From: an uncultured Mediterraneibacter sp.
Lineage (GTDB): Bacteria; Bacillota; Clostridia; Lachnospirales; Lachnospiraceae
DNA length: 60,797 nt
Reading direction: 5' to 3'
NCBI GenBank assembly: GCA_944384505.1
Contig: CALWTQ010000015.1
Coordinates: forward strand, 1 to 60,797
Part shown: piece by piece, positions 51,297 to 59,208 of the stretch
Position numbering within the stretch: the stretch's first letter is position 1
Layout of the letters: each line of letters starts with the position of its first letter
Made by a program: the position numbers and the translations under genes
Notes under the pieces: model-generated
Database searches by the model: none
The model's input: the letters and a program-made list of their open reading frames with translations, nothing else
Told to the model about the DNA's origin: nothing

Positions 51297-52133
51297 ATGA
51301 GTAAAGTTTCAAAGACACGTTTCACACTGCTCCACCTGGCAGATTTTGACGCTTATAAAGATGAGCATGTAACACTTTCTGAATCAGAGTCAGCCAGAAA
51401 CAGGGAAAACAGGATTGTCTGGCCTCTGAACTGCTATGCTGTGCTCATTCAGCATCCGGTTCTTGGAAATATCCTCTATGACACCGGAATTGATGCAAAC
51501 TGGAGCTATCGCTGGCCCCGCAACCTGGCGGAAGACTATCCGGTACACCGCTCCTTTGATCTGAAAGAGAAACTGCGGGAAGTCGGTTTATATCCGGACG
51601 ACATCGATCTTCTCATCATCTCCCACCTACATTTTGACCATGCGGGGAATCTCCACATGTTCCGCGGAACAAAGGCAGGAGAAGGAGTTATTATTCAGGA
51701 GGCGGAGGCCGCGCACGCCTTCATGCTGTCCAATATATATGATCCGTCCAAAATCGAATACCGGGGCGACGGATACGTCCGCCACGAATTCAACGGACTT
51801 GATGGAATATCATTCAAACTGGTAAACGGTGACTGTAAACTGGCAGATGATCTGGAACTGCTGCTCCTGCCCGGACACACTCCCGGCACTATGGGCCTTG
51901 TCGTAAGGACCGAGGAGACGGGCACAGCCATCTTTCCGTCAGATGCAGTATACAACGCCACAAATTTCGGTCCGCCGGCAGTCCTCCCGGGAATGTGCGC
52001 CCGGCCGGAAGAATACGGGAACAGCATAGAAAAATGCAGAAAAATCGCAGAAGCCGAGAATGGTACAGTATTTTTCAGCCATGATGTAAATACCTTTAAG
52101 ACATACAAAAAATCACCGGAGTGGTATGATTAA
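51297..52133 (+). CDS. Metallo-beta-lactamase fold hydrolase, lactonase-like
   Basis: A 278-aa protein with the HxHxDH zinc motif in LIISHLHFDHAGNLHMFRG, a second site in LLLPGHTPGTMGLVVRTEET, then AIFPSDAVYN and a late His in VFFSHDVNTF, as in AHL lactonases and related thioester or lactone hydrolases. In this operon it could open a lactone or cleave a CoA thioester. AAAGGA precedes the ATG. The stop codon TAA (52131-52133) is itself part of the TAACAGCTAT sequence at the edge of repeat copy 4. Confidence 0.88.
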   Translation: MSKVSKTRFTLLHLADFDAYKDEHVTLSESESARNRENRIVWPLNCYAVLIQHPVLGNILYDTGIDANWSYRWPRNLAEDYPVHRSFDLKEKLREVGLYPDDIDLLIISHLHFDHAGNLHMFRGTKAGEGVIIQEAEAAHAFMLSNIYDPSKIEYRGDGYVRHEFNGLDGISFKLVNGDCKLADDLELLLLPGHTPGTMGLVVRTEETGTAIFPSDAVYNATNFGPPAVLPGMCARPEEYGNSIEKCRKIAEAENGTVFFSHDVNTFKTYKKSPEWYD

Positions 52134-52892
52134 CAGCTATAAGGTTCACTAACGTCCTTTTGCAAAACGTCCGAAAACAACTCCTTTGCCAAGACGTATT
52201 CTGCGGGGATGGCGGACGGCTCTGGGCTTCGCTCCATGGGATAAGGGAAACTAAGAAGTTGCGGCTGCGGATTAGATACAAGGACAGGAGGAGAGCAACT
52301 CGCTTCGCTCAGACAATCTCCCCTCCTGCCCTAACATCCGCAGCCGCAGCTTCAAGTTTCTCTAATCCCCTTACGAAGGCACCCGTCGCCATCCTCCATT
52401 CCCGCAGAATTTTTCTCGAAATGGGGCTGTTTTCTGGGCCTTTCAAGGCGGGAGTCAGTGAATATATAGCTGTGAGTAGAAGCAGGCGCGGCCGGAAGAC
52501 TTTCGTAATGGAAAGCCTCCAAGCCGCGCCAGTTGTGCGTTTCAGCCTGTTTAGGGCAATAACACTTCCGACAGGAAATGCGCAGGAAGCGGGGCGGATG
52601 GTTTGAGCATACTTTCTGGGGAAGGGGACAGCCGGGAGATGTGACTCTGGAGGAATCCGCTGAAAATCTTTAGGGTGGAGAGATGTTGTTAAGCGGCGCG
52701 CAGGGATTGTCTGAGCACAGCGAGTTGCCCGGAGCGCCGCTTTGCCTTTAAACATCTCTTCGGCCTGTTAGATTTTCCGGATTCTGGAACGGAGCATCGC
52801 ACGGCTGTCCCCTTTCACAGAATACGTATCGCAAACCATCCGCTCCGCTTCCGAACGTAAGTCACAGGAAATGTTTGTGCGCTAAATAGCTG
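52134..52892 (+). repeat. Composite palindromic repeat, copy 4 (intact type copy)
   Basis: A complete 759-bp unit: A palindrome 52134-52472 (subtype 2 stem), C hairpin 52473-52542, B palindrome 52543-52892. It fills the whole interval between the stop codons of two convergent operons (MBL gene stop 52131-52133, flavin reductase stop at 52901), with no other terminator visible. A's tip reads CAACTCGCTTCGCTCAGACA and B's tip carries the same motif in reverse. Open frames inside are not conserved between copies. Confidence 0.92.
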
Positions 52893-52900
52893 TTCCACCT

Positions 52901-54820
52901 TTAGAGTTCACACCCAAGCACCGCGCCTTTATACAGTGCCTCTATTGCATTAGACCCGCGGGTCGCGTCTCCAACTGTGACAACTTTATCTACCTGGCCC
53001 GCCAGCTCTTCCTCAAGGGGGTTAAAGCTGCGCACGCCCAGGGACATGATCACTCGGTCGTAGCCTCTCAGGGAGACTTCTTCGCCGTTCTGCTCTGCGT
53101 CTACACCGTCTCTGTATATGTGTGTCACTTTTGCGCCTGTCACACATTTCACGTGATGTTTTTCAAAGCGCTCAAAGAGTTTTTCGCGCACGGCTTCCGG
53201 ATCGTCCAGCGCGATTCCGTCACGCATCTCCACAACAGTCACGTCATATCCGTAATCTGCCAGATGATCCGCTGTCTCAGCTCCGTTTGCGCCGCCGCCC
53301 AGGACGAGCACTTTCTTACCGCCGGGCTGTACGCCTTCGAGCACCTGAACTCCGGTGAGAGTATCTGCGTCCGCAAGTCCCGGTATCGGCGGCATCAGAG
53401 CCTGTCCGCCTGTTGCAAGGACAACCACATCCGGTTTCAGCGCAAGAATCTTCTCTTTATCAGCTTCTGTATTGTACTGAATATCTACGCCGTATTTCTC
53501 GCACATTGTGCGGTAGTAGCAGATCGCGGAGGCGATGAGCTGTTTGTGAGGCGGCACTGCCGCTGCCTGGAACTGGCCTCCTACGTAGCTGTTTTTCTCC
53601 ATCAGTGTCACGTGGTGTCCGCGGCTTGCGGCAACCCATGCAGTCTCCAGGCCTGCCGGTCCGGCGCCGACCACTACGATATTCTTCTTTTCTTCTGCCG
53701 GCTGCGGCACAAGAGTTGTCTCTCTCATGGCGAACGGATTAACCATACATCCGCGGAAAATGCCGCCGTGGCCGTAGTTTCCGTAGCATCTTAGCAGGCA
53801 GCTGACACACGGACAGATTTCATTTTCACGGCCTTCCTGCGCCTTAATGACGAAATCCGGATCTGCGAAGAGCGGACGTCCGATTGTGACAAAATCCGCG
53901 CTTTTTGTTTTAAGCACCATCTCTGCGTATTCGGGTTCCGTAAGCCTTCCCGCAACGCCGACTTTAATGTCTACTGCCTTTTTGATCTGTTCCGCTGCTT
54001 CTACGTTGTGTCCTGACTCGCGGGCTGCCGGAGCGATTCCCTTTCCGACGCCGTTAACGCCGCAGGATACGTTGATCAGGTCAGCGCCGGCCTGCTCAAA
54101 GAGCATGGCCAGAACAGCGGAATCCCGTTTCTTATTTCCATCCTCAACCATCTCGTCCGCACTCATACGGATGCTTACAGGGTAATCATCTCCACATTCC
54201 TTTTTAATGCCTTTGATGATCTCAACTACAGCTTTTGCCCTGCCTTCGCTGCTTCCGCCAAACTCATCTGTCCTTCTGTTTGCGCGCGGCGATACGAAAT
54301 CATTCAGCAGATAGCCATGCGCACAGTGAACTTCCACCAGATCAAAGCCGGCTTTCTTCGCCCGCACTGCGCCGGCGATAAACGCATCGATCAGGTCATA
54401 CACTTCTTCTCTTGTCATGGCATGGGGAACCCGCGCTCCGTACTCCATCGCAATCGGAGACGGGGCCACAAGATCGCAGTTCTCGCCCATGGCTCTGCGC
54501 CCGCCGTGCTGCAGCTGCAGCCCAATCTTACAGTTATACTCATGGATCTTTTCTGTCAGCTTTGTAAGGCCTGGGATCACGCTGTCATCCGCGATGGAAA
54601 TCTGATGGTCGGAAGATCTTCCCTCAGGCGTAACAAATGCATACTCTGTCAGGATCATCCCGATGCCGCCCTTCGCCCTTGCCTCATAGTAAGCGATCAG
54701 CTGATCTGACATCGTCCCGTCGGGATTCGCCAGGGCTGCGGACATGGGCGCCATGATTGTCCTGTTCTTTATTTCCAGACTCCCGATCTTTTCCGGAGTG
54801 AATAAATATTTGTACTTCAT
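52901..54820 (-). CDS. NADH:flavin oxidoreductase with FeS and FAD domains (BaiCD/FadH-like)
   Basis: A 639-aa enzyme of the 2,4-dienoyl-CoA reductase/BaiCD/BaiH family. The old-yellow-enzyme barrel (residues 1-340) contains FTPEKIGSLEIKNRTIMAPM, QLQHGGRRAM and HCAHGYLLNDFVSPRANRRT. A 4Fe-4S cluster site CVSCLLRCYGNYGHGGIFRG then C follows, with FAD and NAD Rossmann domains after it (VVVGAGPAGLETAWVAASRG; VLVLGGGANGAETADHLADY). Such proteins reduce or oxidise C=C bonds conjugated to CoA-esters, including steroid dienes. It is the last gene of the seven-gene sigma-54 operon and ends against repeat copy 4. Confidence 0.92.
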   Translation of the reverse strand: MKYKYLFTPEKIGSLEIKNRTIMAPMSAALANPDGTMSDQLIAYYEARAKGGIGMILTEYAFVTPEGRSSDHQISIADDSVIPGLTKLTEKIHEYNCKIGLQLQHGGRRAMGENCDLVAPSPIAMEYGARVPHAMTREEVYDLIDAFIAGAVRAKKAGFDLVEVHCAHGYLLNDFVSPRANRRTDEFGGSSEGRAKAVVEIIKGIKKECGDDYPVSIRMSADEMVEDGNKKRDSAVLAMLFEQAGADLINVSCGVNGVGKGIAPAARESGHNVEAAEQIKKAVDIKVGVAGRLTEPEYAEMVLKTKSADFVTIGRPLFADPDFVIKAQEGRENEICPCVSCLLRCYGNYGHGGIFRGCMVNPFAMRETTLVPQPAEEKKNIVVVGAGPAGLETAWVAASRGHHVTLMEKNSYVGGQFQAAAVPPHKQLIASAICYYRTMCEKYGVDIQYNTEADKEKILALKPDVVVLATGGQALMPPIPGLADADTLTGVQVLEGVQPGGKKVLVLGGGANGAETADHLADYGYDVTVVEMRDGIALDDPEAVREKLFERFEKHHVKCVTGAKVTHIYRDGVDAEQNGEEVSLRGYDRVIMSLGVRSFNPLEEELAGQVDKVVTVGDATRGSNAIEALYKGAVLGCEL

Positions 54821-54884
54821 AGAGTTCTCCTTTCAAAATCCGGGACCTGCCTCCTGGCAGGCCCCTGATGACTGAACTATCGCG

Positions 54885-55703
54885 CTATTTGATCTTCATG
54901 TCCATGCACTTGCTGACTACATTTCTATAAGCATCCGCAAGTGTCATCTGATCTGTATTCAGTACTACCGCACTGCACCCTTCATCAATAACCGTCTGTA
55001 CGTCTGCGGCTGTCTGTCCGCCCGGCGTCGTCTGCGGGCAGGCCATGAATCCGATCTTGTACTCACGGCATTTTTCCATAGTCTTGATATACGCCTCATT
55101 GACCGCCGGATTGATTGATCCGTCCCGATTCAGGGTTCCGAGCGCCTGGCCGTAATCTGCTTTTCCGAACATTACCATATCGCGTCCCGGCTGCAGCACG
55201 GACAGAATTTCATCCAGGTTGTCCACGCCCTTCGGATCTTCGATCATCGGGATGTAGGAAACATTTTCCTGAACCCAGTCAAGATAATCCATCCAATTTG
55301 CCGGACGGTAGCCGTCCGAATGAATAGAGCGGCAGCAGCTTGCGGTTCCGTACGGCGGATAGCGCAGTGCGTCCTGGCCTTTTTTGCACTCCTCGCCGGT
55401 CGTCACATGAGGCACCAGGATTCCCTGGGCCCCCATCTCCATGTAGTTGCGCATCAGATAAGGGATAATGTCCGGTACACGGATCAGCGGTACGACGTCA
55501 TTTACCTGCGCTGCAAGTATCATGTGCTCGATCGTCTCGCGATCCATCACTGCGTGCTCGCTGTCGATAATAGCGAAGTCGAATCCTACTGTGCCAGCCA
55601 CATCGAGGATTGTCGTATCCTTGATATAATTAAAAAATCCAATTGGAGCCCGGCCGTTCTTTATGGCCTCAAGCATCTTGTTTTTTTCAAAAAGTTTTCT
55701 CAT
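54885..55703 (-). CDS. HpcH/HpaI family aldolase
   Basis: A 272-aa class II, metal-dependent pyruvate-type aldolase. The catalytic His is in FAIIDSEHAVMD, the Arg in VVPLIRVPDI and metal ligands in YIPMIEDPKGVDNLDEILSV (Glu) and MFGKADYGQALG (Asp). Relatives cleave 4-hydroxy-2-oxo acids (for example 4-hydroxy-2-oxoheptanedioate) to pyruvate plus an aldehyde. It has a ribosome binding site before the ATG and lies 17 bases after the hydratase gene. In this operon it could perform the carbon-carbon cleavage step. Confidence 0.9.
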   Translation of the reverse strand: MRKLFEKNKMLEAIKNGRAPIGFFNYIKDTTILDVAGTVGFDFAIIDSEHAVMDRETIEHMILAAQVNDVVPLIRVPDIIPYLMRNYMEMGAQGILVPHVTTGEECKKGQDALRYPPYGTASCCRSIHSDGYRPANWMDYLDWVQENVSYIPMIEDPKGVDNLDEILSVLQPGRDMVMFGKADYGQALGTLNRDGSINPAVNEAYIKTMEKCREYKIGFMACPQTTPGGQTAADVQTVIDEGCSAVVLNTDQMTLADAYRNVVSKCMDMKIK

Positions 55704-55720
55704 GGAACAGACCTCTTTTC

Positions 55721-56656
55721 CTATTTATACTCTAACAGGCAGTTGTCAATGACAGCCTTGCCCTGCTCGTTCAGCATCTTGTAAACAATCTTTCCTTCTT
55801 CCAGTTTCCATGCCTGGAATTTCACATGTGTATCCGGGAATGTCACAGCACGCAGCTGTGTCGCAATGTGTGTCACTCTCTCCGGCTGATACGGGATAAA
55901 CGCCTGGATTGCCAGTCTCGCGCCGAATCCCACCGTGCACAGTCCCGGCATGAACGCTCCTTTGTACCCGTAGCTCTGTCCGACTGTCGGATCGATATGT
56001 GTTGTATATGTATCTCCTGTAAGTCTGTAAAGAGCCGCCAGGTTATCTGCGATGTGATCCTCACATTCAAAGTCCGGAGCTCTGTCCGGATACTGCATTT
56101 TATTGGAAACGAACTTCGGTCTGCCGTTATTGCCGAACGCCGCGAATAAATGCTGGCTTCTCAGTGTACATACGGGTCTGCCCGCGATATCGTACATATC
56201 CATCTTACACTGATTTACAACGCCTTTTTCTCCCCAGTCGTAGATCTCCTCAACGCAGTCCTCTGTCAGGAACTTGCCGCACAGCGGGTCAATCGGTCTG
56301 TGAAGCTGAATATCCACGCCCATGTGAAGGCGGTTCGGAATATATCCGCCGAGAGCGTTAATAATCAGATCCCCCGGGATCTCGTTAGGTGCGTAGGGCA
56401 CCCGTCTCTGTGGCTGCATCTGGATCGCGTTCAGATAAGTAACAAGAACGAATGTGGGAAGCGCTTTGAATCCGTCCGGGCATCCCTCCCATACATAGGG
56501 AAGGTCATCCTTCGTACATCCTACGCCCAATGCGTAAAGGATTACGTCTCTCCACGTATATTCCATATATCTGGGCCCCAGGCCCTTTCCGATAATTGAA
56601 TCAAAATCCGGCGTCGGAAGTTTGTGCCAGTCTGGTTTTTCAATTGTCTGTGCCAT
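55721..56656 (-). CDS. Type 2 (R-specific) enoyl-CoA hydratase, MaoC-like double hot-dog
   Basis: A 311-aa protein matching the hydratase-2 part of peroxisomal multifunctional enzyme. The N-terminal half has YTWRDVILYALGVGCTKDDL and FKALPTFVLVTYL. The C-terminal half has LYRLTGDTYTTHIDPTVGQS and GYKGAFMPGLCTVGF. The Asp and His of the hydratase-2 motif are present, but the usual NPLH reads TTH and the usual HGLC reads PGLC, so the active site is modified. It would hydrate an enoyl-CoA to a 3R-hydroxyacyl-CoA. Confidence 0.85.
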   Translation of the reverse strand: MAQTIEKPDWHKLPTPDFDSIIGKGLGPRYMEYTWRDVILYALGVGCTKDDLPYVWEGCPDGFKALPTFVLVTYLNAIQMQPQRRVPYAPNEIPGDLIINALGGYIPNRLHMGVDIQLHRPIDPLCGKFLTEDCVEEIYDWGEKGVVNQCKMDMYDIAGRPVCTLRSQHLFAAFGNNGRPKFVSNKMQYPDRAPDFECEDHIADNLAALYRLTGDTYTTHIDPTVGQSYGYKGAFMPGLCTVGFGARLAIQAFIPYQPERVTHIATQLRAVTFPDTHVKFQAWKLEEGKIVYKMLNEQGKAVIDNCLLEYK

Positions 56657-56698
56657 ATGATTTCTCCTCTCCTTTTTCTTTCTTCTTTATGAATCACT

Positions 56699-57487
56699 CT
56701 ATTTACCCTGCTTCTCTGCCTCTACTTCGGCAATCGCTTCTTTTAAGATCGGCACGCCCATCGTGATGGCGTGAATGCCGAGCGTACTTACGATCTCGAA
56801 TACCTCGGCGATCTCCTGCATCGTCGCGCCGCAGTCAAGCGCCCTGTCGATATGATATTTCAAAGCATCTCTGTGAAGGGTGACAGGCGCCGCATGAACG
56901 GCAATATAAAGAAGTTCGCGCTCTTTCTCTGAGAGCGGGCCGCTCTTGGCCGGAACTGCTTCAAACTTTGAAAATGTCTCAAAATAATCCGGGTCAATTC
57001 TGAGGATATTCTCCTTCTCATCTGTCCAGTATCCGTTGTGTTCCTCCATGTACTGTTTCTTGAGCGCTTTCTGCCTGTCATCCAGTTCAATGGCCGCGAT
57101 GCTTACCCCTCTTGCCTGCATGGCGTCGATGAGAAGCGGCATTCCCAAGTCATAAGTACAGCTCCCGACCATACTTGTGATCTCAAGAGTCTCCAGAATC
57201 TCTGCCACACTAATTCCAAGCTGCAGAGAATGTTTCATATGGTTTTTCAATCCATTAGCGTTCAGGCAGCCGGTCACACTGTCGATAGCGACACAGATCA
57301 GCTTGCGCATCTTCAGCTCCAGGACCTCACGCTTTTCCGCAACTGATGAATAATCCGCATATGCATCAATAATATCCGGATCCAGCTCGAGGATTGTATC
57401 CCACATTGCACTCCATTTCCACTTTCCGCGGGCTTCAATAAATTTCTGCTTTACTTCCTCCTGCCGCGGCGTCCATTGTTTTTCCAT
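56699..57487 (-). CDS. Tandem carboxymuconolactone decarboxylase (CMD) domain protein
   Basis: A 262-aa protein with two CMD/AhpD-like helical domains. The first is at about residues 45-130 (RKLICVAIDSVTGCLNANGL, NHMKHSLQLGISVAEILETL). The second is at about residues 170-255 (ERELLYIAVHAAPVTLHRDA, YHIDRALDCGATMQEIAEVF). The AhpD CxxC pair is absent from both, so a peroxidase role is unlikely. CMD proteins decarboxylate gamma-carboxymuconolactone or act as unknown catalysts in CoA-ester pathways. Operon position suggests a catabolic step, not defined. Confidence 0.85.
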   Translation of the reverse strand: MEKQWTPRQEEVKQKFIEARGKWKWSAMWDTILELDPDIIDAYADYSSVAEKREVLELKMRKLICVAIDSVTGCLNANGLKNHMKHSLQLGISVAEILETLEITSMVGSCTYDLGMPLLIDAMQARGVSIAAIELDDRQKALKKQYMEEHNGYWTDEKENILRIDPDYFETFSKFEAVPAKSGPLSEKERELLYIAVHAAPVTLHRDALKYHIDRALDCGATMQEIAEVFEIVSTLGIHAITMGVPILKEAIAEVEAEKQGK

Positions 57488-57541
57488 AATCTGATTCTCC
57501 TTTTCCCTGTCTTCCGCCCGTCCGGATGGCCGAACCGGTTC

Positions 57542-58147
57542 CTAATACTCGAACTCAACTACATCCTGATAAAAGAACTTATGCTCATCGAGCACTGCCT
57601 GCCATTCCACGCCGGATACTTTTGCGATAACCAGTGTGAAGTGAGACGGGAGTTCAGGATCTCCCGAACCAACCTTTGTCCCGGGCATCAGGTGTCCGCA
57701 TACAGTACAGTCCTTGTTGGAAGCCACACAGTGCGCATGCACATACGGAGTACCGTCCCCGCCCATGGAACCGAGCATATGCCATTTATCTTCAATGGTC
57801 TCCAGATATCCCGGAATCGTCGGATACATGCTGTCAATTACTTCATCCGCATTTTTTCCTTCCGGAAGCTTCACGACTGTTGTGCCGATTGTTCCATGAA
57901 TACTCATCTCGCACTTGCCCTCCATGGATGCGATTACAACATTAAGCTTCGGATCAATGAACGCTTTATTCAGCGGGAAATGCTGATATGTAAAGTCCGC
58001 TCCCGCGCCGCTTCCATCCAGAATCACTCCTGTTTTGATGTCGTGCTCCGCGCAGATCTCATAGATCGCCTGAAGAATATCCTCTCCCGGGATCAGCCGC
58101 GCGTAGTACACTTCTTCAATTTTTCCTGCTTTGACCAGCCTGCTCAT
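57542..58147 (-). CDS. PPC domain (DUF296) protein
   Basis: A 201-aa single-domain protein of the plant-and-prokaryote-conserved family: YARLIPGEDILQAIYEICAE, GVILDGSGAGADFTYQHFPL and the His motif DGTPYVHAHCVASNKDCTVC then GHLMPGTKV. The HAH and GH residues are the usual metal or ligand site. Bacterial members have uncertain function; some occur in DNA-binding fusions, but this one lies inside a metabolic operon, suggesting a catalytic or ligand-binding role. It starts 54 bases before the CMD gene in the same direction. Confidence 0.85.
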   Translation of the reverse strand: MSRLVKAGKIEEVYYARLIPGEDILQAIYEICAEHDIKTGVILDGSGAGADFTYQHFPLNKAFIDPKLNVVIASMEGKCEMSIHGTIGTTVVKLPEGKNADEVIDSMYPTIPGYLETIEDKWHMLGSMGGDGTPYVHAHCVASNKDCTVCGHLMPGTKVGSGDPELPSHFTLVIAKVSGVEWQAVLDEHKFFYQDVVEFEY

Positions 58148-58203
58148 TTTATTTCTCCTTTCACTGCCGCGCCGCGTTCCCCGCGGCGCGGGCCGAACTG
58201 TTC

Positions 58204-59139
58204 CTATTCTTCTGCGTCCACACCGGACATCTTTACATCAGCCCATTTCTCATAGAGTCTGGGAACTTCAATCCAGTCTTCTGTTTCACCTAATTCCGCC
58301 ATCGGAATCTTCCAGATCTGTGCGGTTGTATTCCCGAAGAACGCCGGGACATTTGCCTCTTTTGCAGCTTTATTAAAAAGTCCGATATCTTTTTCCATCA
58401 GGTTCAGGGCGAAATTGAATTTTTTGCCCTTGAACAGAAGATTCGGGAATTTCGTTGTAGCAGCGTGGTTCGTACCGCCGCTCTTTCCGATGATATCGGC
58501 GGCAACTCTCGGATCGATCCCCGCCTTCGCGCAGACAGAAACCGCTTCAGCCGTAGCCGCCGCGCAGCATGCGCTCAGGAAATTGTTCGCGCACTTGATC
58601 ATATCTCCTGATCCGCTTGGCCCGATATAGAAGATCTTCTGCGGATCGCCAGCCGTATCCAAAATCTCTCTGTACTTGTCAAATACTTCCTTCTTTCCTC
58701 CGACCATGATTGTAAGGGTCTGAGCGGCAGCCCCGCCGACGCCTCCGCTGACCGGACAGTCCAGAATATCAATGTTCTTTTCTTCCAGAAGTTTTGCCAG
58801 TTTCCGTGTGCTGGCGGCATCAGCAGACGTCATGTCAATGATTGCTGATCCCTCTTTTGCATTTTTCAGAATTCCGTCCTCGGCGAGCACCAGTTCCTCC
58901 ACCTGCTGAGATTTCGGAAGACTCAGCATAAAGATATCGCACTGCTCAATCATCTCTTTCTGGGATGAAGCGGCCTGCGCTCCATTTTTCAGCATCTCTT
59001 GTATCGCATCTTCACGTTCTTTCGTCTTTGCAGGTCTGTAACACGGAAGAATCACTTTGTATCCGCACTTCACCATTCCCTGACAAATCGGCATTCCCAT
59101 GTTCCCAAGGCCAAAAAAGCCAATTACTTTCTCTTTCAT
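58204..59139 (-). CDS. 3-hydroxyisobutyrate dehydrogenase-family oxidoreductase
   Basis: A 311-aa beta-hydroxyacid dehydrogenase. Markers are the Rossmann motif IGFFGLGNMGMPICQGMVKC, substrate motif ILDCPVSGGVGGAAAQTLTI, and catalytic Lys in GPSGSGDMIKCANNFLSACC. Relatives act on 3-hydroxyisobutyrate, tartronate semialdehyde or similar short 3-hydroxy acids with NAD(P). The operon context (aldolase downstream) would suit reduction of the aldehyde product or oxidation of a hydroxy acid. Confidence 0.9.
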   Translation of the reverse strand: MKEKVIGFFGLGNMGMPICQGMVKCGYKVILPCYRPAKTKEREDAIQEMLKNGAQAASSQKEMIEQCDIFMLSLPKSQQVEELVLAEDGILKNAKEGSAIIDMTSADAASTRKLAKLLEEKNIDILDCPVSGGVGGAAAQTLTIMVGGKKEVFDKYREILDTAGDPQKIFYIGPSGSGDMIKCANNFLSACCAAATAEAVSVCAKAGIDPRVAADIIGKSGGTNHAATTKFPNLLFKGKKFNFALNLMEKDIGLFNKAAKEANVPAFFGNTTAQIWKIPMAELGETEDWIEVPRLYEKWADVKMSGVDAEE

Positions 59140-59208
59140 CTTCCCACCTTTCCGGCATATTCTGCCTTCACTGTTTTTTATGTATTCAATGTTCGCCTAA
59201 GCTGTTTA

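Noticed and set aside
52309-52755. A 148-codon frame inside repeat copy 4, partly similar to a frame in copy 2
   Set aside because: The similarity follows from the DNA repeat. In copy 1 the same stretch is frameshifted by an indel, so the reading frame is not conserved; the composition is dictated by palindromes.
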